IMG/VR virus record: IMGVR_UViG_3300030098_005107 | Location: 1 to 46,948 of that record | Reading direction: 5' to 3' (one strand) | DNA length: 46,948 bases | Origin: a virus | In this document: positions 15,551 through 26,300 of the stretch, piece after piece | How the letters are laid out: each line of letters begins with the position of its first letter | Position numbering within the stretch: the stretch's first letter is position 1 | The notes under the pieces: model-generated | What the model was told of the DNA's origin: nothing | Seen by the model: the letters and a program-made list of their open reading frames with translations, nothing else | The model's database searches: none | Made by a program: the position numbers and the translations under genes

Positions 15551-17370
15551 TGAGTGAAGATTCTACATTAGTACTTCAAAGCTTAAACAATCTTATTGCT
15601 TATAAAAACAGACAGCTTGATGCAAAATTGCAAGAAGTTGCACTTGAAACAAAAATTAAAGCAGCTGAAGAAGCTGATTTATTATCACATAATCGTGCAC
15701 TAGCTAGGACTGATTATTCCCAAAAATTACAAGACGCTCAAAAAGAATACAATGACACTCAATCAAGACTAAAAACTTCTTTTAATGATGCTCAAGAATT
15801 AGAATATCTAAGTAATGAGTTAGCTTCAGTTTCAGGGGCTAATAAGACAGATGATGCAGATGCTATTCTAACAAATTATAAAGATATTACTTGGGATAAA
15901 ATCAATACAACCTCAAATGAAATTAAAAATAAGTCTAATTATCTTGAACAGCTTCAAGCAGCTACTGCCGCTAATGAAGCCGAGATAAATAAGCTTAATT
16001 TAATGAAACAGCATTTACAACCTCAGATTGAATTTGCTCAAGAAATTGAAGATAAGGCTCAAGAAGATTTTAATATTCTTAATGATGATTTTAGTAAAGA
16101 TGGTTTAATGAAGCAATTTAAGGAAAGGTTTGTTGATTATACTGTTAATGATGATGGTACACTTTCTCCTATATGGAATACAAAATTCCAAGCATTTATG
16201 AACTCTGTTCCTGATATGGATGAGAGAAGGAAAATTCAAAAAGAATTACAGCCTTTACTTAATGCCCAAATAGATGGTGTTCAGAAAATAATTAAAAATA
16301 AACAAGAGGTGGAAAAAGATAGAGTAGAGTCTTATGGAAATTTTAATAAGTCTATTAATAAATATTTTACTGCTCTTTTAACTGAGTTTCCTGATATGAA
16401 TGACGTAAAATGGTTTGACCATATGGAAAGTAAAGGAGCTTATTTTGATGATAATGCTGCTTTATTTAACTTTTCTGGAGAATTAAAGAGCGCTTTGTCG
16501 ACAGATAAATATGAAAGTGTAGAACATTTAAGCACTCTTCAAGAAAAGGTGGGTGATGCTATTATATATTTAGCAGAAAGTGGTGTTTCAGGTCAAACTA
16601 CTAATGATAAATTAGATGAATGGATAGCTAATAGAGATATAGATGCATTGCTAAACTATTTCCATATACCTTTAAATAGTCCAGACCGTAATGGAGCTGC
16701 TTCTGGAAAATCTCAAGGTCATAGTGGAGGATTTAGAAACAAAGAATCTCTTGAAAGCTTAAGAGATGAATTAGGTGGTAAAGAAATTACAATCCACGAT
16801 TCTTGGTCAGAATTAGACCTTCATAAAGGCAATTACGATGCTTTAGAGTCAGAAAAGGCTTTAGTTGCATATGCTGATATGTATAGAGCTCTTGATGATA
16901 TGAAGGTATTTTATACTGTTATTGAAGAAACTAGGAATTTGTATGGAGATGAGGTCGTTGCAGAAATAAAAAAAAGTCTTGGAGCTGAATGGTCAAAGAC
17001 TTTAGAGCCTGCAGATTCTGATTTTTTTCATAAGTACGCTAAAAAATGGGAAGAGCTTCATGATAATATGGTGGGAAATGAACAAGGAAAAGTCGATGCA
17101 GGTGACTTAGAAGTTGATAATATGAATGTGTTAAAAAGAATGGCTAATGGTATGAACGCTTCAACTTCTCAAATAGATACAACACGTGTAGATTCAAATT
17201 TTGACTCTAATGTCCTTGATATTATTTATGATAAAGCTCCCAACAATACAAGGAGAGCGGCAAAGAATATGTCTATGAGTAAATTCAAGAGTAAAGAAAA
17301 ATATCAATCAGAAAATCAAGAACTCTTTGATTCTCTTAATCAATTTGAATTAAAATTTAACAGAGATTAA
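15550..17370 (+). CDS. Long coiled-coil internal virion protein candidate
   Basis: A 606-residue protein. Residues 1-250 form nearly continuous coiled coil (KNRQLDAKLQEVALETKIK, QKLQDAQKEYNDTQSRLK), with globular, mainly helical sequence after. There is no signal peptide or membrane segment. In phages with giant ejection proteins, long helical partners of this size form the internal core or the channel through the cell envelope; the position just before the giant gene supports that here. No catalytic residues are recognised. A structural role is inferred. Confidence 0.5.
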   Translation: MSEDSTLVLQSLNNLIAYKNRQLDAKLQEVALETKIKAAEEADLLSHNRALARTDYSQKLQDAQKEYNDTQSRLKTSFNDAQELEYLSNELASVSGANKTDDADAILTNYKDITWDKINTTSNEIKNKSNYLEQLQAATAANEAEINKLNLMKQHLQPQIEFAQEIEDKAQEDFNILNDDFSKDGLMKQFKERFVDYTVNDDGTLSPIWNTKFQAFMNSVPDMDERRKIQKELQPLLNAQIDGVQKIIKNKQEVEKDRVESYGNFNKSINKYFTALLTEFPDMNDVKWFDHMESKGAYFDDNAALFNFSGELKSALSTDKYESVEHLSTLQEKVGDAIIYLAESGVSGQTTNDKLDEWIANRDIDALLNYFHIPLNSPDRNGAASGKSQGHSGGFRNKESLESLRDELGGKEITIHDSWSELDLHKGNYDALESEKALVAYADMYRALDDMKVFYTVIEETRNLYGDEVVAEIKKSLGAEWSKTLEPADSDFFHKYAKKWEELHDNMVGNEQGKVDAGDLEVDNMNVLKRMANGMNASTSQIDTTRVDSNFDSNVLDIIYDKAPNNTRRAAKNMSMSKFKSKEKYQSENQELFDSLNQFELKFNRD

Positions 17371-17375
17371 AAAAT

Positions 17376-20300
17376 ATGTCAGTTGGAAATTTTCCAAAGT
17401 ATACACAAGAGCAAGTAGACTTAGCTAGGCTTATAGCAGAACCATTAAATAATGTTCAGATGACATGGGATGAAGAACGAGGAATAAATATTCCAGACCC
17501 AGATGTTTATAATGAAAGCTATGTACCTGTGCCTTCAGATTTTGAAAAACCAAAGATAGAAACAGAAAAATCATTACCTCCTATCAATACACCAGATTCT
17601 AAAAAAGAAGCTTCTAAGCAAGAAGTTATTGACTTTTTAGATGAGATGACGAAAAAGTGGGTAACGCCTACAGAAGAAAAGAAAAAACCTAAAAAAGAGT
17701 CTAAAGATAAATGGGATATGGTGACATACTCACCTAATGTTACTGTTGAAGATACTACTTTTCTAGATTTTGGCGATAGATTTGAGCCTCCTGCTCAACA
17801 AACAACTGAGGTTACTGTTTCCCCTTTAACATTAGTGTCTCCAACTTTAGCGCAAACTGTAGAAGGGTTGGGCGGTCAGGAAATGGTAAAAAAGGTTGAC
17901 AAAAAACCTGGCCTTAGAAGTCCTGCTACTGATGAAATGAAGATGGCAATAGTTGAATCAGATAGAACTATACAGCTTCTTAAGGATGGTAAATGGAAAA
18001 ATGGTTATCCTATTGAAACTAGTGTTTTAAAACCTGGTCAAATATATACTCAAGAAATGCATGATAATGGAGTATTTATACATCCTGAAGAGCCTTGGAA
18101 CGAATTGCAACGCTCTCCTCTTGAAGGAAAAAGATGGGGGCAGTTAGATAAACGCTATATAGGAAAAAGCTATGAAACTATAATGGCTGAACATAAGTAT
18201 GGATTAATGCCATTAGAGAATTTAAAAAGAGACCATCCTGAGAATAAGCAATATCAAATGGCAGTTTCTCTTGATATGAGTACAGGTGAATTAAAATATC
18301 CCAGATTTCCTGAAAAAGATTTAATTTCTATACTTAGAACTTTTCCTGAATACCAAAAGCTTAAATATAAGAAGATGGATGACGGTAAGTTTTATAGAGA
18401 TGTAGTAGAACCTAATTATCAAGACCTTCTTTTGCAACCTGATGAGGTGACTAATTTAGATATATTGGGTGAAACTATGGGTACAACTTTTTCTGAGGTT
18501 ACTGATACGTTTGGTAGTGCTGCTGCTAATGGGTTTCAACAGCTTTATAAAGCAGCTGATTATATACATTGGTTTTTTGCAGGTATGCAAGATGACCATA
18601 AATGGGTTTCTTTTAATCCTAGTAAAGTTATAGAAGATTATAAGAAAGGAGATGCAGGATTCGCTCAAATGGTTTTTGCTTCTCCAGGTAATTATTTAGA
18701 AAATGTTACACAAGCTGCTAGCGATGAAATGAATGTCAGAATGAAAGTTGATGAAAAATTTCAAAACTATATGAAACATGTAGAGGAGACTCCAGCATGG
18801 GGGAATTTCTTTAAAGATGAGAGAGTGTTTACAAGAATGTTTGGTAGTATAGCTCCAAGTTTAATGATGAGTTGGGGTTCTTATGCAGGAGCTTTTAAAG
18901 GTGCTAAATTACTAGGATATAGCGACGATATAGCTAAACAAGCAGCTAGAACATCTACATTTACTACTATGAGTGCATTAGAGGGAGGAGGGTATGTTCA
19001 AGGGCATGCATCTGAGCTTATGATGGACACCCCTGTAGATGAGAATATAATAGCTAAAGATTTACAAGAATACAATGATTCAATTTTAGATGAATATTAT
19101 ATTGTAGACGAGCTTACCCAAAAAGCATCATTTCCTGATAAGCAATCTGATGTTGATGCTCAAACAAAGCCTACTAAAACATATAGAGATTTGCAGAATA
19201 TGTTAAATGTTTATTATGGTGAAAATTATATATTCCAAGCTGATGCCTATTGGAAAAAAGGAATGTCTGCATCTGATGCTATAGATGCAGTTGGGTTAGG
19301 TGCCGCTATATATGGTCCAGTAGCTGGTATTCTTGAAACATTTACAGCTGCTAAAGCTTTTGATGCTTTGCCTAATAGTTGGGGTATGAATGCAGTAAAA
19401 ACAGGTGTTTCTAAGGCTACTATTGGCAGGGCAGAAAAGTTCTTACGTCGTGTCCCTGGAGGAAATAAGCTTTTAAAGATACCTGATAGTAAGCTTGGGA
19501 AAATAATTAATATCTCTATGACAGAATCTGTAGAAGAGGTGTCTCAATATTTTGCTGATGTAACCTTATCTTCTGGTATTCCTGGAATAAGACATAAGTC
19601 TGAATGGGATTGGAATTGGAACGAAGCATTTGAAAGTGGATTATCAGGTGGATTGGGTGGAGGTATTTCGCAAACTGCAGGTACAATTATTTCTCAAAAT
19701 GGAATTAGGGACTACTTAAGTAACCGTGCTGCTGTAAAAAATCCTTCTAAGCAAGGTGTTCAATATTATACTAAAAAACAAGATGATGGAACTTGGGGAT
19801 TATTCTACACAATTGACGGTGTTGAAAGCCAACTAAAAGAAGGCGATGGTGTATTGCAGGCAGGCGTTAAAGATAGTTATGGTAGTTTTAGGGCAGCTAA
19901 TAAACAAGCTAGAGCATTGAGAGAAGAAGAACGCAAAATGGAGCGTGAAAATATTGTACGTTCTCTTGGTAAATATAAAGATGCTAAAGTTGGAGAAGTT
20001 ACTTTAAATGAAGATAGTAAAAAGTATGAAGTAGAAATACTTAATAAAGAAGGTGGAACAATTATAGTAGAAGAGTTTGACACTAGTTTAAGTGCTAAGA
20101 CTGGTAGAAGAAATATGCAAACTAATATTAATAATGTCAATAAAATCGCAGAAGAAGATGGTTATAGCGATGATGATATATTAAATATGCAAGATACTGA
20201 TGCTCCACAAACTCCTCAAGGTCAAGCTGATGCAGAAACAGCTAAAAATGCTGTGCTTTTAAAAACTTATTTAAGTGAGCCTATGAGTGAAGCCGAACTT

Positions 20301-23300
20301 CAAACTGAAGCTGAATTAGAAAATGAAGGAAGATTAGATGAAGCCAATATTGAGGAAGAAGTGTTTAAAGCTATTTCAGACCCTCAGGCTTTGCAAGATT
20401 CTGGACTTTCTCCAGATGCTATCATAAAAGATATACAAGAAGACTTTGGTCCAGATGCTGCTGATAGGGCTAGAAATATAATGCAACCTCCAGTTGTAGT
20501 AACTCCAGAAACAGGACCTGCCCCAGACGACCAAACTCCTCCTGGACCTAGCCCCACTACGGATGAACAGGCTCCTCCTTCTCCTCAACCAAAGCCACCT
20601 GGACCTAAAAATATCGAAGATATGAGTGTCAAACAGTTAAAAGAAAGAATTAAATCTTTAGAAGGAAAGACAGACCCGTTTAGCAAGATAGCATTAAAAG
20701 TTGCCAAGAAAGAGCTAGATAAACGTAAAGGTAAGGCCTCTACTAAAACAACTGTTGAAAAAGTTAAGATTAAGCAGATGGAAAAAAAGGTTGAGAAGAT
20801 ACAAGATAAACAGATTAAAAGACTTATGCAGAATCTACTGCAAGGAAAAGAAGGTGAAGACTTGCTTCAAGGCGTTGAGGCAATTGATGAGAAAATATTA
20901 ACTGATGTTATTGAGCGTGTTAATCGTCAGCAATTTATGGGAAAAGATTGGATTGAAGAATCATCTGAAAAATTACAAGCATTGTCTGCAGCATTAATTT
21001 CACAGAAAGACGAAAAGGCAAAAGCAGCTATTGAAGCATCGGAGAGAATAAAAAAAGAGCGACTATATGAAGAAGGTCGTGGACCAAGACCTGAGGGAAC
21101 GATTATGAAGGAAGAAGAAGTTCCTATTGAGGCAGCAAAGAAATTTAAATCTGACCTTATAAAACTGTTAACTGATAATGAATTTAATGATAGTGAGGCT
21201 TTAGGAGACATTTCTGTTATCTTTGATACAGATATGCCCCATCACAAAGATTTGGCTAAAACTCAAGAAAAGATAAAAGATGAAATAGCGAAAATGAGTC
21301 CTGTAGATATATATAGAATGGCTGAAGTTGATTTGTGGAAGGATGAGCAAGGGGTTATGGCTGACATAGTACCAGATGAGATGAAAAAATCTATTTTGGA
21401 AACAAAAAAAACTGCAGAAGCAAAGGCTAAAGCTAAGAAAGATGTGTTATTATATGATGCTGCTAAACTAGCTATACAAAACCAGCAAGCATCTGTGTCG
21501 CTATTACAAAAATGGTTTAAAATTGGATATAGTCGAGCAGGAGGACTCATTGATGAATTAGAAGAACTAGGTATAGTGAGCGGTTATAACTATGATAAAC
21601 CTAGAGATGTGTTAGTTGATATGGATTGGTTAGAGAAAAACAAGAAAAATATATTAGCCGAAGATTTTGAGACCGACGAAACTCCTCCTTCTAAAAGATA
21701 TCAGAGAGCTGTTAAATTTAAATCTAGAACAAAACAAAGAAAGGAAGCTATTAGGCGTAACATAGACGATATAGTTAAACACCTTGAAAAGGTTGTTGTT
21801 CTTGCAGATGGAAAGAAGATTAAGGTTGAATATATAGATGATGTAAATGCTGAAAAAGCTGAATGGGATGGTGAAAAAATAATTATAAATCTAGCTAAAG
21901 CAGATGAAACATCTCCTGTGCATGAATTTATGCATCCTTTCATTGAAAGCTTATATGTAAAAAATCGTAGCAAATTTGATGAGATATTTGACGAACTTAA
22001 AGATACTCCAATTGGACAAACAGTTATAGCTCATCATATAGAAAAAACAGATATAGATGAGAATCATCCAATGTTTAAGATAGAAGTTGTTATAGAGTCT
22101 ATTGCTAGAACATTTAGAATGAAGAAAGACAGAGCGGGTAATCCATTTGTAGATGCTGTTAAGAGGTTCTTACAATGGTTGAAATCTGTATTTTTCCCTA
22201 AAGCAACGCATATAAGCACATATGATATAACCCCTGGTACAACGGTACAGCAATTAGCAGAAATGCTTGGGAACTACTATTCTCCGCCCGTATTTGAGGT
22301 ATTCGATAGACAAGAGGTTAATAGACAGATAGAAGCTATGATTAAAAAGCATAATAACTTAGCAACTATGGTATCTGAGTCTGAAGTATTAGATAGCGAC
22401 TCTGAGATAAAGCTGACAAATGCTTATTTTGAAACCCTATATAGCCAAGTTTTAGCTAGAAAAATTAAAGATTCTCTTACAAATAAAGGCAATATTCATA
22501 AGGCTAAATTTAAAAAGAACACTAAAAATATTTATCAAGATATTATAAATGAGTTAAAAGAACAATATTCTATAGAGCTTGTAGATTCTGACGCATCTAA
22601 AGTGATGAAGGAAATGTCTGAAGGCAACAAAGAAATGATGGTTGATGCTATTGGAAAGGTTCAAAATATGCTTGCCCTTCAACTTGATACAGGCGAGTAT
22701 GATATAAAAGATGCAGAATTCCTACTTCCAAAGCCAACAAAAAAGGAAGCTGATACTTTAAATCAATATCAAGCTGAGGCTATTAGTGCAATCCAATTTA
22801 AGTATAAGTTTGCTGATTATTTAAAATCTATAGAAACTCAAGATGTCAATTTTATTCATATACCTAAAGCAGCGCAACTTAAAAAGAAAGAAGCTAATGC
22901 TGTAAAGGGTTTTCTAACTTTCCTAAAATCTAAATTCAAGAAACAAAAAAGTATGCCTGCTAATGAGATGTTAGAGCACTACATTGAATTTGTAGATACT
23001 AATTATGGACTTAATTTAGTACAAACAATGCCTGATAAGAGATATTCTTCAATGCTTAGTCTTGATGCAATTACAGGAGAATTTGATGATAAGATTCATA
23101 CAAGAAGAATGGTAGTTGTAGGGGACTTTGTTCATCAGGGAAAACATGCATTTGAAATTGACCACTCACTTAAGGTTGACCCTTTAATAAATGGAATGGG
23201 TTGGTTTGCTTATAACTATGTAGGCCCGAATAAAGATTTATTCTTATGGGAGTATCAAAGCGATATAATGGACGACTTAAGAAGGTCTTATTTAGAGGGT

Positions 23301-26300
23301 AGGTATGAACTTACTTATGAAGAACTTGCTAGCAATGTAGATAGTTCAGCTCCATTTAACTCTTATGTTTCAGCCACTAGAAAGCTATTTTCTCAAGTAG
23401 TAAAAATTGAAAGTGAGTATAGTCCTGTTGAGGATATATTGAAAAGAGGCTTTATAACAAAGCATGTAGCGGGTTCTAAAGAAAGTGACGATTTTAAACT
23501 CATGTTAAAGAATTTTGAAGCATTTAAAAATCTGTTCAACGAAATGGAGAAAGGTACATCTGTAGAAGAGATTAAGAAAAAAGGATTACATATATTAAAT
23601 GATAATTATGTTTTAGCTTATCTTATAATAGAAAATGCTTATCAGATAGGGAATATAGACCCTTCAGCAGAATATCTTATGTGGGATATAGAAGGGCTCT
23701 TAAATAGACCTGATATAATTAAAAAAGCTATTCCTATTTTAAAAGAAATTTACCAATCTGAAACTAGCCTTTCAAACTACCAAGCAGAGCATAAACATCA
23801 AATTAGCTATATAAAAGACAAATTAGAATCCTTTGACCCTTTAGATTTTGAGGGCAATGAAATCGCTTTAAATGATTATCTTCAAAGTTTAGATAATCTG
23901 CGAAATGACCTTACAAGATTAGAGCGTGAAGTAGAGTTAATGAATAATGATTTCATCTCTTATCTCGATATAGGTCTAACAATGTATTTAAATACCTTCT
24001 TAGGCAATGTTTTAAATAACTATCAATATGCAAAACAATATCAATCTTCTTTAGAAGCTCTTGATGAAGCTTGGGCTCAAATGGTTCCTGAAGGAGAGAG
24101 TAAGGTTCAAAGTAAAGCCATTATTGAGAAAGATTTTGGAGTGCCAGGCTTGGTTCCTGGAGTTGTAGACCTATATGACAATTGGTTTGATATACTTATA
24201 CGTACCTCTTTAGGTTTTGCACAAAATAGTGTGGGTAATGATGGCTCTATATACTTAAATACTGGAAATGCAATTTCTGCTATACAAGGGAATCAAGTTG
24301 CTAGAGGCATTTACCTTACTCCAGATGAAGCCTTCATAGATAATTTCATTTTAATGGTTACAGATGTAAGAAAAAAAAGATATTCTATTGATAAAGAAGG
24401 TAAGTTTGAAATGGAAGATTCTCAAAGAGAGGATTTTAAAGTTGACCGTCTTGCTGATAGTATTTTTGGGAGATGGGGAGATTCAGAACATACCTTATTG
24501 ATGTCTAAAGATGCTGGTGGCCCTGATTTTGAAGATTTAAGATTTGTCTTAAAAGAACTGAAACCTTACAAATCAATTGTCAAGAAATGGCTAGCATGGA
24601 AAAAAAATAACTTTGATGAATCAACTAAAAATCTAACTAAGGAACAAAAGAAAAATTTAACTCCGCCTTTTTCTGACCCAAGAGGTGGTATATGGTGGCA
24701 GAAATTAGCAAGCATATCTAAAGAAGGTATTATAAAGTTAGAAATGGAAAGACCTGAATGGTCTCAATGGGATTTAATAAAAGTAACTATATTACAGTCT
24801 GGTAAATTAAATCCTTCAAGATTCCAGTCAGCAGTTAAAGAAGCTAAAGAAAATCAATTTAAACCTAAGACTGAAGAAGAAGTTTATGATAAGGTTGAAA
24901 ATATTTCAAGATATCAAAGTAAAGAAGTTAAAGATAATGGAGAATATAAGACGAGTCGTAATGCAAGAGCTGAAGCTAAGCATCTTTTTGATGGAGCGTG
25001 GGGTGATATAAAGAGAGTTACGAGAGAGCAAGGTTATGATACTATAGACCCATTTGACTTTAGAACAAGTATGCTTAATGCATTAGGAGTAGGCTCTATG
25101 GAAACCTATTTTGAAGATTGGTTTGCTAAGAAATTTAAAGAACATCCTGATTTAAAAATACGACAAAAATCTAAAGGCTCTAACAATGGAACTATTATTA
25201 ATCCTGAAGATGTTGATTCTGCGGTAAGCTCCTTATTTAACGATGAAGCAATTAGAGAAGGAATGGATAGCATTATAGAGTCTGGTGAAAGTGATGAGCG
25301 TGATATAGGTATAAACGAGCGTATATGGATGCATGAGCTTAGGATATACCTTAGTGAAGGCTCCCTTAAAGCTCTTAAAAGAAAGGCCCGTAAATCGCCT
25401 AATTTTGAATGGTGGGCTAAAAATGTATTTCCTGTATATTCTAAGCGAACTTTTAAAAGCTTAACTTACAAACAGCAACAAAATACAATACGATTTTACG
25501 ATAGAATAAACAGTTACATTGTTACAAACCAACCTAAAGGAAAAGGAAATCAACGTGATAATTATAATGTAATGGTTTATAGCGATTATACTAAAAAAGA
25601 TAAGAAAGGTAAATTTATAAGGCCTGTACCTGAAATTAAAGTTAGGCTTAAAGATGGTGAAAATATAAAAACAGGCAATCAAAACCCTTATGCTGAAAAG
25701 ATAACTTTATTTGAGCAGAATGAGATGAAAGACTTGTTTAAATGGGTTGGTGGAGAAGACATTCTCAATGTGAATAGAACAAGTCAAGGAGAATTTGTTA
25801 CAGATATATATGGGTTCTTAAATGATTACCAATATGAAGAAATGCAAGAAGCATTTAACAAACAAAATTTAGCAGTAGCATTTATGAGAGGAGAAGGTGG
25901 TAGGTTGGCTCTTGTAAGAATAACTGAAAAGCATAAGCAAATAGCAGCAACTTCTTTAAAAAGCTATATAGAAACAGAAAGAGAGAATGGTTTTATTCCT
26001 GTTGAAGATATTTACGAAGAACATATTGCTACTGCAGAAGATATAGCAATACATGAAGCAATGAAGAAAGTTTGGCCTTTATATTTATTTGATGCTAAAG
26101 GTGCTGCTAATGTAATAAAGCGTATTAAAATACCATTTACTCCTGTTACAACTATGCCTGATATGCCTAGTTTTAAAGTAAAGATATTTGACCCATCAAG
26201 AGCATCGTTTGTGTTCGATGGTGGAAAAGTAGTAAGTGATGCAACCGTAGTTATTGATGGAGTAGGTGAGAAATATATAATGGACGGAGGGTCCTTAGCA

